The notes beneath the pieces were generated by a model that saw nothing but the letters and a program-made list of their open reading frames with translations, did no database searches and was not told the origin of the DNA. Of a stretch of 64,000 bases of DNA, positions 33,143-45,014 are shown one piece after another. The stretch comes from Asparagopsis taxiformis. Taxonomy: Eukaryota; Rhodophyta; Florideophyceae; Bonnemaisoniales; Bonnemaisoniaceae. Numbering within the stretch: the stretch's first letter is position 1; each line of letters opens with the position of its first letter. The stretch covers positions 1 through 64,000 of the forward strand of contig JALQPE010002007.1 of the NCBI GenBank assembly GCA_030407315.1. The letters are read 5' to 3'. Position numbers and translations under genes: made by a program.

Positions 33143-34252
33143 TTCTAGAACTCCCTTAGCGATCGCCACCCCGGCTGGTCCTACATCCACGATGCTAGAC
33201 TGTGATAGTTGGCTAAGACATAGGGGATGTAAAAATGTATTGTTGACATGGTCAAACTCGTAGGAGTCTCTGCAAAGAACTGTCATACGTTGTTCTGGGC
33301 TGGACAGGACGTAAGCAGATGAGCCGACGAGAAATGCGGAAGAAGGAGCATCATGAGAGCAGTCAACGTCGACTAGATTTCCTAAAATTCGGACAATCGA
33401 TGAGCTGCCTCCATCGCGTTCCGCCCTGCTCTTCACCAATATTTTCTGGAACCCGTGTTGCGAGGTACCTATGGAGTCACATAGTGCCTGAAAGGTGGGG
33501 AAAATGATGGAAAGATCCGACTCATTTCCAGAGGGAAAGGTGATGTCCTCAAAGGACGGCAGGAAGAGAACATCACGATTCTGTTTCGCCTTGCATTGAA
33601 TGGCAATAGTGCGGAATTGAGCAAGGGAGCAGTCAGCCTGTACTCTGATTTCTTCTTGCGATGTTTGTCGCATTCCCCTGGAGTGCTCGGATTTTGTCAT
33701 CCGGAGGGAGAGGGGCTTGTCCGTGTACACACCAAACTTCTGAAACAGAATGCTACATACAGTCAGAGCAGAAGAGGTTATGGAGCTGTTGGAATCGAAT
33801 GGAGGGGGAAGAGGATGTTTGGCAGCTGACTCCAGCTTTTCCAATCTTGCCAGCATTTCTGCTATGGTCTTCTTCATTTGATCCGCAGTGCAATCTTGAA
33901 GGATGCCGCGGTGGCGGTGGCGAGTGTGGTCAATGCCGTAGTCCGGGTCTCTCTCTGCTGGGGATGCAGGTGAGTCCATACTGCGAAGCTCACCACTTCG
34001 CCACGGGAGAACCCTTCCGGAATCCTTGTCGACGAGCTCGTTACGATCTGAAATCTTGACTTGAGAAAGGGTAGAGTCGAAACCATATTCAGCTTTGTAT
34101 TCGAGCAATGCATGGAGGAATGGGTCTGTTTCAGTCTTGACCTGAGTAATTTCCTTGACGATTGCAGACCACCACACAATTTTTCGTTTCCTCCCAAACG
34201 GCCGAAGTTCCCATTGAACTTCTATAACGTCGTTTGGAGCGAGAGGAAGCAT
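33143..34252 (-). pseudogene. Tudor-like/coiled-coil protein truncated by gypsy insertion
   Basis: ATG at 34252. About 370 residues read in normal, AT-balanced sequence. The frame then enters CG-rich retroelement DNA near 33142 and stops at 32981, so the last 53 residues are not native. The N-terminus (NDVIEVQWELRPFGRKRKIVWWSAIVKEI region, residues about 7-35) looks like a small barrel of the Tudor/PWWP/chromo type; this is a weak call by pattern only. A short coiled coil (about 120-140, 'MKKTIAEMLARLEKLES') is followed by an unrecognised globular part. It diverges from the ParB-methyltransferase-SET gene, 513 bp between starts, so the two may share a promoter region. It holds the same position in element 2 that the coiled-coil protein holds in element 1, without clear sequence similarity. 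Confidence 0.6.
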
Positions 34253-34765
34253 GTTGGGATAGCTATGGGATAGAATTGTTGTATTAGTGAAAGCCTAACC
34301 GTTACCTTCTGCTAAAGAGTAGTATATACTAGGAGGATTGGAAAGGTCCAGAAGAGATGTTTAGGTGGTGCAGAAATAGAATGGACAATTGACAAAATTG
34401 ACACGTCAGTGTGGATGATGTCTGCCATGAACTGATTGCAGCATAAAATTTGATGTGAATAATCGTTCTAGAAGTGAATGTCGGATGCATACGATTGGAC
34501 TACAAAGATACGCTTAGAGATGTTACGGGGCCCAATAAATTGCATGGAAAAATATTTTGAGTATTACTTTAGTATTACATTGATTATTGAGCTAACAGTC
34601 GATGTAGTTATCTTGTAAAGGTTCGGACAGGGGTGGAAAGGAAACAGCCACCGAAGTGCTACCACTCGCTGACACTTTGTTTTAAACAACCAACTTCTGC
34701 TTTGCGCCACCCTGGTCAAGCAGCAACCAACTATCCCTTTCTTAAAAACTCTACCTTTGTTCGCC
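34253..34765. promoter_or_regulatory. Divergent promoter region
   Basis: AT-rich 513-bp gap between two divergent starts. The plus-strand gene has TCGCC before ATGG. No family B palindrome lies here. No definite TATA box. Confidence 0.4.
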
Positions 34766-37700
34766 ATGGAAGGAACGTTCCACAATCACGGTGAAAAGCA
34801 CGACGGATGGGTGTTCATCGACCCCAATCAAGTCAGCAAATTCGTATCGATTCGCGATGTTGATGCAAGTCATGTGGAAGCGCTCATGGAGAGCATTCGC
34901 AACAGCGGTTATGACACAGCTCATCCCGTGACTGGCAGGTTTCGAGAAGGCGTTCTGGAGATATTGGATGGAGCGCACCGCTGCATGGCAATTGTACGTG
35001 GAATGGAGAAGGGCGTCTTTCCTCCTGGCGTTACGATTCCTATGCGAGAAGAGTCTATCGTGGCGGACACCAACAGCAGTACTGCTGTTGTGCTGGACCG
35101 TGTGAGAGCGACGACATCCAACGACATTGCAGGCCTGCAAAGGCGCATGATGTTTGTTGAATATCTGATGATCGCCGTTGATCTCAGAGACGAGTACTGG
35201 GTCCAAAACGGAAAGGACAAGTACGCTCATATTTCGTCTGTGAGGATGGCCGATGTGTTGGGCTGGATCAAATCCTGCGATCCAAGCGGCCAAATTGCTT
35301 CAAGCCTGAGTGGTAAACCGCAGTACAGCTCATGCATGTCTATCCTGGCTGTGCTTCGGCCGTATCACCGAGCCGAAGATTCGAGTTCGATTGATTTGCG
35401 TCTGTGGCAAATGTTTTGTCATGCATGGGGACTCAATGCAGAGATGGGTGATTCTCCGAGGATGGTTGAGTTTCCGAAACAGGTGGGGGTGACTAGTTCT
35501 CGTGCCGTCGAAATGTTTGGCAAGACACCCCGCGGAGAATTGTCCTCTCCACTGAACCGCGAACTGCTTTCGAGCAGGTACTTTCTAGACGGCGCTACAT
35601 CCGACATGCAAGATTCTTTGCAGGCTAGCCAGAAGCGGTTCAGGAGGCTGATGGTTATGATGTGCCAGTGTATCTTGGCTATTCGCAGTAAGGAGATGGG
35701 CAGTGCGCCATCTAGGCGGGCCAGAGCCACATCCGGGGCCATTGGTGGTGGTGGAATGGTTGGAATTGCAACATCCAGTGCGCAAGCCAACCAGCTTGGA
35801 TTTGTTGTCGACCGTGTGTTAGCTGCGTGGGATACCGGGGCAAGAGTGTTGGGGTATGAGGATGTTGAATCGATGTGCTGGCCGTTCATGGTATTCGATC
35901 CTGCGAGCCTTTGCTTCAGGTCACTCCCGAATCGGTCTGATGGCTGCGCGGTCGAGGAGCATCGGAAAAACCTGACCATTGTCCCGAAAACTGTAGACAG
36001 TGAAAACGGGTTCTGTGCCGACCTTCCAGTGGCTGTGGATGCAAGGCTGCGATCATTGACAAGCGCCTTCCTGCTGTCGATACGCCAATGTGTCACTGAG
36101 GTGAATGTGTTCGCCGAGCGTGGTCAGCTGATGCAGAGACTTCGAGCCTTGCTTTTCGACACTCCTGACAAGTTCGGATTGAACTCGTTCATGCGAGCCA
36201 AGTTGAACACGTCTCATGCCCTGGATGGTCAGAGGAGGCTGAAGGCTTGGTTATTGCGAACCCGAGAGCAACGAAAGCTTCCTCTGACCATGGATGAGTT
36301 GCACAGTCTTGAGGATACGCCCGAGCCTGGCATCCTTGAAGGTGCACCTGCGCAGATGGAAATATCCGCAGCAGTGCCAAACAATGGCAGCGAGGATATA
36401 GAAGAGGATAGTCTGGAGCCACAGAGGAAGAAGGCTAGGCTGGAGCGCGGTGGTGGAGAGGACGATAATGCGGCGGTTGCTACCGAAACAGCAACAAGAG
36501 AAGGTGCGGCCGAGGATGACGCTATGGAGGTTGACACTGTATCGCCTACAGAAGCACCGCTCGTTGACGTCGGAAAGGAATCCAAGCCGGAATATGTCAC
36601 CAAGCTGGAAGCTGTGATGGGGCGTTACATTCACACTGTGAATTGTGACGCTACTGATGTAGCCAAAGAGGTGGAGGACAAAATTAGTTTCCTGGAAGAT
36701 GGCGTGTTGGAGGACAGTGTTCAGCTTGTGCTCACTGATCCTCCATTCAACACGAGGCGGGAAGGCGGCAGAGAAAACTCGGAGTACGATATTCTGGAGC
36801 CGGAAGAGTTGGCGAGTGTTGCGTGTGAAATAGTTCGAGTTCTTCGGCCTGGCGGTCATGCTCTAATCTATTCCAGCGTGCGCCAACTCGTGGCATGGAT
36901 GGATGCAATCAGAAATGCCGAGCCTGGCAAGATGATTGTGGACAGTGTTCCAGTCGTGCTATCTCGCCGACCACACAGCTTTACGTCCAATCCATCGACG
37001 AAAACGTGCACACTGCATAATATGCACGATTTCGTTATCCATGCGTATAAGCGGGGAAGGGTGTGGAACGATAGTTCGCTAGACGTAGTAGCTGGTACGA
37101 GCCAGTGGACACGCTGTCCTTACGAAACGAAACGAAACGAGCAGTCCACCCGCTGGTGTTTGACTGTATTGGTAGGTAGGAAGGTAGAGATAGGTTAGCG
37201 AGTAGACACGAGCGTCACGACGCAACAATCCACGCGAGGATTACGTTTAATAAACGAGGTGGCACGTCACCGGAGGCGCTCTCGACCAAGCCCGGAGGCA
37301 CTACACGCAATCAGCCTTACGTGGGCGATGGGTAGGGAGTACGCAGCTCGACGGAGACGAAGCCTCGCTAGGCAAAACGTAAACGTAAACGGAGAAGTCA
37401 GTCGTAGACTAGAGCCGTTGCTCGATCGTTGTCTTGTCCCCTTTCCCTCCCGGCACGATCCAATACCTATATGGCCACGATGGCATCACTTTACAGTGTA
37501 AACACTGCTCGTAACGTCCCCGAATGGGAAAGGACCTTGTGGGTCACACGTAGGGACCCGTTGGTCCGCTGGCCGTTGCCAATACGTTCGTTGCACACGT
37601 GTGCAGGTTGCGCGCGCGCGCGCAGCCAAATGTTCGTTCATTGCTGTCGCCGTCGTATCCGGCGAAATTCGAATTCCGCGGAAAACGTAAATATTTGCAA

Positions 37701-38901
37701 TTTCGGAATTGCCACGTATACTACAAAGGGTATGGCTGCATACGATATGGTGGATTACAGGTTGCACAATCCGGACATATCGAGGCACCCTGGGTTCAGC
37801 AACGCGATTGACAACGTTCCGAGGTTGTCGGCTGGTGAAGCTCAATACGATGGGCAGAACAACCGACTGCGTCATGAGCAGAAGGCGTTGACCACTCTTC
37901 GTGAGCTTCTGGAACGATTTTCGAAGCAGAACGATATCGTGATGGATTTCTTCTCGGGAACATACAGCACAGCCATAGCGTGTATGACGTTGAGGGATGG
38001 TACGTATCGTCGGTTCATTGGGTGTGAGAAGGAAAAAAAGGTGCCACGATGCATCGCAGGAGTGGATACTGCATGCTTTCGTCAGTGAGGTGAAAGCCGG
38101 GCGATATGGGGGGATCTTGCAGCGTGAGGTGGAGAGTATTCTTGGGGACGAGTCGGTACCGGTCACAGGAAAAGCTCCAAGGCTTCGTCAGAAGCACATC
38201 TCAGATGCACCAGAAGGTTTACCTGCTGTGACAGCATTGCCGAACCATCTGCTTGTGTTCGTTGCGTCAATGAAGAAGGACGGTTCTATGCTTCACAGAT
38301 TGAGCGGGGTGCCTATGGACCAGTGGCCGCCGAGGACATGCACTCGTTTTGGAGCATAGACCCGGACGCGATTCTGGCTGCTGATGCCGCATTCTACGGT
38401 GTCTATGTTTCGCAATCGGAGGTAAGAGGTGGTGGGTTTGGCGTATTCGCGGCGAAGAAACTGAAGAAGGGGACGGTCATTGGCTGGTACAACGGGACGA
38501 TTTTCTATGCGAAGATTCGAGACTCAGAACCGCAGAGATCAGTGATGTACGGCCCGGAAGGATTTGGGTGCACAGGAGAGAGGTTCCAGGACTACAACAT
38601 GGAATTGGAAACCACGTACATAGGGAGGGGTGCACCTGTTCGGAAGGTCTGGCTCGTTCCAGCGGTCTATAATTGTACCAGCTACCTCAATGATTGTCGG
38701 GTCATTGACGGAACGGAGAAAGCGACCGAGGTGAGTCGAACACAGTCAGCCGAGTTTCGACAAGGCGATGCCATAGACAAACCGGACTTTGCTTCGAATA
38801 TCAAGAATCCCCATGCTGTCAAGGTCGTTCTGACCAGAGACGTTGAAGCTGATGAGGAGATATTTGCTGACTATGGTAGAAAATATTGGCCAGCTAACTG
38901 A
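34766..38901 (+). pseudogene. ParB-like / DNA methyltransferase / SET triple fusion (interrupted)
   Basis: ATG at 34766 (the frame opens 9 bases earlier at a TTG). A ParB-like domain has signature DGAHR at 68-72. An unrecognised helical middle and an acidic linker (about 535-600) follow. DPPFN at about 658 is motif IV, with 'LRPGGHALIYSS' after it. DFFSGT, motif I, lies after an interruption of 644 bp (37085-37728), then a SET-like domain from about 38420 ('GGGFGVFAAKKLKKG', YLNDCR, 'DEEIFADYGRKYW'). Two further single-base shifts occur. One is in an A7 run at 38032-38038. The other is near 38325, where one added G would restore the frame. Domain order matches the 10866-14063 protein, with a ParB domain added in front. 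If the interruption is an intron and the shifts are sequence errors the gene could be active; otherwise it is a young pseudogene. Confidence 0.75.
37085..37728. other. 644-bp CG-rich interruption: intron or insertion
   Basis: It splits the methyltransferase domain between motif IV and motif I. Removing 37085-37728 (GTAGTA…CAAAG) joins the coding frames exactly in phase, after codon GAC and before GGT. The alignment with the methyltransferase at 10866-14063 remains continuous. The acceptor lacks a pyrimidine tract. The segment is CG-rich with a CGCGCGCGCG run, unlike its host gene, which favours a solo LTR or other insertion. No target-site duplication was found. Confidence 0.55.
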
Positions 38902-39174
38902 GCTACTTTGATAGATTTGAGTAAACACGCATTGACAGAGACAATAGACTGTGCATCATCTTCCAAGAGCGCTAGACATTATAGACTACACTACAACAAT
39001 CGTGACATGACTGCAGGAAGGCATCTGCGGCCTGGAGTGCAAACTATCCACTTTTCTTCTGCTATACCTATGGATACGAAAAGGAGAGAAACTAGAAAGA
39101 TGTGAGTGCGAATTGTGTAGCAACGCAGCATGTAGAACACCAGTAACAGAGCGATGTAGGAGAAGCAGTCACCC
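38902..39174. other. 3' flank, no gene seen
   Basis: AT-rich non-coding DNA between the SET-domain stop and the first family B element. Nothing recognised. Confidence 0.4.
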
Positions 39175-39487
39175 CATTACAGTGCGGGCCGTTTACCGGG
39201 GATGCTGACAGCAAAGTCATCGTTACGATGACTTTGCTGTAAGAAAACAAATCATTACAGCAGCCATGATTTCTTTACCGGGTAAAAAAGTTGTGGCCGC
39301 TGTAATGAAACGTTTTCTACAGCAAATCATTACAGCGGCCACAATTTTTTTCCCGGTAAAATTTCTTGCTGATTTTTTACCCGGTAAAAAATTCTTTGGC
39401 CACTGCAAGGAAACGGTTCCTTACAGCAAAGTCATCGTTACGATGACTTTGCTGTAAGGAACCCTGGTAAACGGCTTCGGCTGTAAG
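39175..39487. repeat. Family B palindromic element 1
   Basis: It begins ATTACAGTGCGGGCCGTTTAC and ends with an inverted match (GTAAACGGCTTCGGCTGTAA). Inside are two copies of a 37-bp palindrome (arms TTACAGCAAAGTCATCGT), at about 39206 and 39421. Inverted CATTACAGCGGCC modules and TTTACCCGGTAAA palindromes lie between. The whole element is close to self-complementary, like a MITE or a subterminal repeat. Confidence 0.85.
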
Positions 39488-40072
39488 CAGCAGGGAGTTT
39501 CGTCCTTCTCTCATCTTGGTAAAGGTAAGAAGCGAAGTTTGAAGTCGGGTAAATTGCTCAGCAAAGGTCTGTACGGCTGTGAGCAGCTCTCAGGAGTATT
39601 TTACCTCACGTGGTCTCTGTTCAGGTTATACCCTGTATATATATAGGTAGCCTAGTGTAGGTGGGAAGATAGACGAAAATTCTACAAATAATTTATCACA
39701 GTGACGGCTCTCGTAGTCGAAATCTGCGCGTTGTCAAGGGTTGAAACTAGTCTCCCCCTACGGCCTAGCTAGTAAAATCATATAACGTTGTAGACTAATA
39801 TTAAAAAGTAGCAAGCAATCTGCTGAGTAGCACTAAACTATGAGATGAAGGACAGATGTATAGATGAGAACTGAAAAATGGGCTAAGGTAACAATGTTGA
39901 GATGAGAAAGACAGAACTTTATAGCAGGGAACAGTAGTATAGGTTTTAATACTTCTGATATGCTATCTATTGCTCCTATCGTACTTGTAATATTCGACGG
40001 TGTGGATGTGGTCCGTGAGGACGTCCTTCTCCGTCTTCAAGTAGATGTGGCCGCGCGTGGGCAGGCCATAGA
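39488..40072. other. Intergenic, no gene seen
   Basis: Non-coding, AT-rich. Includes a TATATATA run near 39634. Nothing else recognised. Confidence 0.4.
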
Positions 40073-43000
40073 CTAACTTTTCGCCCGCAGGAAGATCTCC
40101 GCGCTGAAGCCGACCCCGTAATGGTAAAGGTCACCGCGACCAACCAATACGGAATAGGGTGGCACATAAAGCTATGAATGGGAACCTTCCACATATCGGC
40201 GTCCGGATTGGCCAGGCATACATGACTATAAGGGGCAACTACTATAGAGAACCCATCGGCTCCGCTCGACATCATGAAATATGATGGAGACTCGGTAGGT
40301 CCTGCAACAACACTATTCGTTATACCTTGAAGTCCGTGTGCCCATCCTGGTCCGCAGCCCCATCTGCTGTAAGAAGCAGCCGCAATCCTGTCTTCGGGAA
40401 GAAGACAGGATCCTCACCCTCCATTCCCAACTTCAAGAACTCCGCACAAACACCAAGAGCAAGCTCTGCCACCAACTTGTTCTTATACATCTCCAAATTC
40501 CCCTCCTCCAACTTGTCGCACAACTCACGCCGCGGCAGAGAGAGGCGCCCACGACCACCATCGATGCGGTCCTTCGCATCACCCACGTTGTGGATGAACT
40601 GCCACGGCGAAGGATCGAAGCCGGGCTTTGCGAAAGCTGGCGGCTCGTCCTGTGGCTCCCTGTCGTCATCGTTAGAATCAGACTGCTGGGAGGGTTTTTC
40701 AACCTCCTCAACCAGCGGGAACTGCCTAGCGAAGTGACCGAACAACTCATGCGTCGCACTACCAGCCGTGGACGATGCCAACAGGCCTTCCAAAACAATA
40801 ACCCCCAAGTTTTCCAACAACGCCTTCTTCACCGCAAAGTACTGTTCCACCACCGTATCCTCAGCACCCGGCGATGCAGCTGCCTGGAATGCTGCCGCCC
40901 TCATTTCCGCCCGAACCGTCTCCACCGTCGTACTTTCCATATAGTACTTCATCCGGCTGCCAGACGCAATTGCGCTGGGGAGAACGGCGGCCACATTCTC
41001 ATCGACGATACTGTCGGGAATGGGATTCTCCTGGGCGTCGTCGAACTGGAGAACCGGCTCCCGAGAGCGACCTCGGGAAGCCGACTTGGATTTCTTTGAC
41101 GACGACTTTGATGAAGTCTCACCGAGCCTTCTCTTTTTGGTAGAAGGCTCGGGCGTCGCAGAAGCGCTTCCAAGTTACGCTTCCCGAGGATGGAGTTTTC
41201 ACCCGCATCCTCGGGGGCGCTCTCCAGCTCGACGACCTCCACAGCACCACCCGCCGTTCCACCACGACCGGAACGACTCGCTTGCAGGCGGGTACTCCTT
41301 CTGGGCATCACTTTCCTCCCAGAAGTTTCCACTCCGGGCGGTGCAGAATCACTGACTTCAATGACATCTTCGTCAGGATCTGCACCGCCCTTCGCACTGC
41401 TGCCCTCGACCACATTCTCGGGAGTAGGGCCCTCCGTCGAAATCCTCGCAACCGTCTTCTGTCCAACCCCACCGGATGGTGAAGGGACGAAACTGTCATC
41501 GCTGGAGCTTCCCGAACTGCTAGCAGATGCAGAACGGGAAGCTTCGACAGCGGGGGCCGGAGCAGCAGGGTGCTGCTCGGCAGCCGGAGTCGCAGGCTCA
41601 GGCTGCGAAGCCGGTGAGACCTGCTCCTGCGCGGCTTGGACAGGACGGTTGGGGGTACCAGTCCCGGCGTGGGAAACTGGACCAGAGCGTTCGCTGCCAT
41701 CCTGGGGACCACGCGCAGTCGGCTTGACCGGGGTCACCGCAGGGGAGGATGCAGACACGGCAGGGGTAGAGAGGAACAGGGGCAACCTCGGAATTGCTGG
41801 AAGATTCCAGTTGAGGTGGTGGGGGCAAAGGAATGGAGGATGAAGGGATGGGCAAGGAATTGGAAGAGGAAGGGATGGGGGCATCATCACCACATGTGGC
41901 TGGGAGCGCAGCATGTGGGATGTCTGGGTACATCGCGTGAAAGCGTTTCCGCATAATCATGTCGCGGTACCCAGTGACGCGCAGGAGCATTTTCCTGGCG
42001 TCCTTCCCGAAGACAGACTTCTTACGGGGAAAAATTTTCGTAACTGTAACCATCGGGGGGGCCTTCCTTGGGACGGAAGTCTGCCCAGCACCCCTTCTTG
42101 GGGACCATCTGAGCAAGAACTTCGACAACGCGCGAGCGAATGTCGAAGCTCTTGCTCGGGTCACCCACGCTGGGAATTGACCCATCCAGCATCCTCAACA
42201 CATCCGACACGTTCCAGTACTCGGCCACCTCCTTCACGTACCCGAAGATTTCCAACAAACCAGCAATCCATTCCTGCCCAATGGTACCAACCGAGTACGG
42301 TTTCAGCCCGGCCGACCGACGGCTACAAGTGTAGCGCGCCGTCATCTCCAGGATGAAACACTTCTGTACATCCGGAGCACTCCTGAACGACCCATTGAAC
42401 AACAAGTTCACCGTACACCCAGCCAGATCCTCCGTCGAAGAAAACTGCACGAACTCCGGTCTGTTCGGGATGCTCGACCAGTACTTGAAAGCAGGGCTTT
42501 CAATGGTCTTGAACCCTCGCGCGATCGAGACGTAGCGCATGAGCTGTCTCGGACGAATCCAGCTCAGCGCTTTCCGTTCTTTTATGTATTGAACGGTCGG
42601 CTCGATCTTCTTCTTTCCCAGGCGGTGGATATTGATGAACTCCATCACAGAGCACACATTGTCAGCAACTGTTACCTCGCTGACATTGTGGGTGTGGAAG
42701 TTCATCAGCCGTGAAAGCGGGAGTACTTCTTCGGAGCAGAAGACATCCCGGCCAAGCCGAGTCGGTGGGAGGAGAAAGTCGACTGGAATAGTTCCAAAGC
42801 GACGGTAGATGTCAGAACTTGACAAACTCCTCCCACTCTGGACTGTCCTTCGCAGGAGCAGGTCCAGCCGACTCGAGAATGGCCTTCAACGCGGTCACTC
42901 GGTGAGATCCATCGACATATTGCAGTCGTACTTTTGCATTGGAATCAATCACCTCGCAGACGGACACGCGTGAAGCAATCACGGAAAATCCCTGAGTGAG

Positions 43001-43602
43001 AAACGTTTTCTTCAACTCATCAACGCGATGCGGCCTGACCACCCTGGACACGACTGCCGGAGGAGAAACATCCAGGGGGAAATGAAGACTGGAATGTTTC
43101 GGCAGCTCTCCGGACTTATGTCGTAGTCCACATCCACCGGGATGGGCACTGTGCCAGGGTAGGCCAGCCTGGTGCTGCGGAGAGGCTTGTTCGGTACGAT
43201 GTCACGAGCGTTGTGATCATCGACCTTCTCCGCATCCTCTGCCAAGTCGCTGCCGGACGCGATGATCATGTCCGGAGCAGGCGAGCTGGCAGAGGAGCAC
43301 CAGATCCCTCGACGGCTGGCGCCGCTTCGGCAGATTGAGCCGGAAGCGGAGTTGCGGGAACGCCAGCGTCGATTGTCGGGACAACCGCGGGATCGGAAGC
43401 GGAAGGGGGGAGGGGACGGGCTTAGGTGCTGGGCTGAGCTGGGTCAGCGCTGCAGCAGCTTCGCAAACGTCCATGGGGACAGGGGGGCCAGAGAAGGAGA
43501 AGGAGAGGGAGAAGGAGAGGGAGAAGGAGTGGGAGAATCGTTGTCACGGCGGCTGGCAGAGCGCACCTGGCGGTCGAAAGCGTTGGGGGATTGTTGAGCC
43601 AT
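40073..43602 (-). pseudogene. Decayed ParB-like / Fe(II)-2OG dioxygenase gene
   Basis: The start is at the ATG at 43602 (MAQQSPNAFDRQV, then Pro/Ser repeats). Segments in different frames are clearly homologous to the intact gene at 45015-48275. The ParB part at 43051-42812 has DGSHR; 42825-42022 contains 'VSEVTVADNVCSVMEF' and 'YWSSIPN'. A Pro/Ala/Ser-rich linker with an acidic part lies at 41914-40949. The catalytic N-part at 40994-40320 ends in HTDF, and 40275-40073 contains 'GADGFSIVVAPYSHVCLANP' and 'LYHYGVGFSAE'. At least five frame changes separate these pieces. The C-terminal arginine region is missing. Two iron ligands (H-x-D and the later H) are still readable, so decay is recent. 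Short introns could explain one or two changes but not all. Tandem, same-strand position beside the intact paralogue points to duplication. Confidence 0.8.
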
Positions 43603-43809
43603 TGCTTTGGTGAGTGATTGACAAACGAAGAGTGAAAGATTGAGAAAGAGAGAAGAAGATCTGAACGACAAGCTGTTTTGCTGCGTAAGCTGAGTAAGAT
43701 AGGCGAAACTTAGAGATCTGACATATTCCTATTAGTATACACCCTGGTAATGATATTCAGCGGTTGACCAATCCGAACCTTCCACATCACTTTTCGTTGT
43801 ACGACAATT

Positions 43810-44016
43810 ACAGCTCAGGCAGTTTACCAAGGATCCTTACAGCAAAGCCATCGTTACGATGACTTTGCTGTAAGGAAACGTTTCATTACAGCGGCCAGGA
43901 ATTTTTTTACCGGGTAAAGAAATCATGGCCACTGTAATGAACCTTTCCTTACAGCAAAGTCATCGTAACGATGACTTTGCTGTAAGCATCCCTGGTAAAC
44001 TGCTCCATCTGTAAGC
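43810..44016. repeat. Family B palindromic element 2
   Basis: About 207 bp, starting TTACAGCTCAGGCAGTTTAC and ending GTAAACTGCTCCATCTGTAA, so the ends are inverted repeats. Two copies of the 37-bp palindrome (about 43837 and 43949; the first has one mismatch) flank a CATTACAGCGGCC/TTTACCGGGTAAA core. It lies just upstream of the decayed dioxygenase gene's start. Confidence 0.88.
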
Positions 44017-44556
44017 CGTTGGTCTCAACCCTCGCTCTCGTTTTTCTGTTGTCCTCCTTCATCATCTCCACCTACCTTCCCCCTACACACCACCTCTCTA
44101 ATGTCACTCTGCCCACCCTTTGGTGCATGAAATATTTTCTTACCACTGCCATAGTCTACACATACTGCTGCCTTCATACTCTGCATGCCTACCCTTCAAT
44201 CTTTCTTCCATCTTTCTCTACCGTGCTAGGCTTAGACCATGCTCTGTGCACATCTGACTTACTTAATATCATTGTATAGTTAGAAACTAGAATAATAATT
44301 ACATCACTAGAGTACACTGCAAATGTTAGTAACTATGGTTGGTGTGGTACACAACACCCTACCTCCTTCATGAGTAAACTTTGCGCACAGAACCGTTCAA
44401 TACCAGGTAGTGCAGCCAGCGCAAACCAGGCTTGCACGACGCAGAGTGCTCCCCAGAGCCGTCAACAGTCGTCCAAACCATCGTTGTACGATGTTCCCGG
44501 CTCCACACTTCCCTTCTCACCCTTCCCAGGGTGGGAGACGGACGAAACTCCCAACC
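44017..44556. other. Intergenic, no gene seen
   Basis: Pyrimidine-rich, with open frames that lack an ATG or domains. Nothing recognised between the two family B elements. Confidence 0.4.
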
Positions 44557-44796
44557 GCTTACAGCCGAAGCCGTTTACCCGGGATGCTTACAGCAAAGTC
44601 ATCGTTACGATGACTTTGCTGTAAGGAAAGGTTTGATTACAGTGGTGAGAAAATTTTACCGGGTAAAAAATCAGCAAGAATTTTTTACCCGGTAAAAAAT
44701 TGTGGCCGCTGTAATGATTTGATTTCTTACAGCAAAGTCATCGTAACGATGACTTTGCTGTCAGCACCCCAGCGAAACTGCATCATCTGTAAGCCT
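44557..44796. repeat. Family B palindromic element 3
   Basis: Starts CTTACAGCCGAAGCCGTTTAC and ends with an inverted, slightly diverged match near TCTGTAAGCC. The palindromes lie at about 44588 and 44727. The core has TTTTTTACCCGGTAAAAAA and GTGGCCGCTGTAATG modules. It lies about 220 bp downstream of the open dioxygenase gene's stop. Confidence 0.88.
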
Positions 44797-45014
44797 TCCT
44801 CACCTCAATGTTGTAACCAAAGACGACTGCGATATTACCTTGTTCTATTCTAGTAGTGCCCACCATAGTTTCCTCCCCTTCTCATATTAAATTGAGTATT
44901 GTATATCTCCTGACCCGTCTACATACGCAAACGTCATGTACTAGCCTAACTTTCATCGTTTACTTGAAGGCGGCCTTGATGCCTGCCATAGAATGCTATT
45001 AAGAACTAATTTCA

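Noticed and set aside
37429..37728. N-terminal part of the frame 37429-38088 as an independent gene start
   Set aside because: It lies within the interruption. Only the part from 37729 onward matches the methyltransferase family.
44019..44279. 86-codon hydrophobic frame between family B elements
   Set aside because: Starts at TTG in pyrimidine-rich DNA; hydrophobicity follows from composition.
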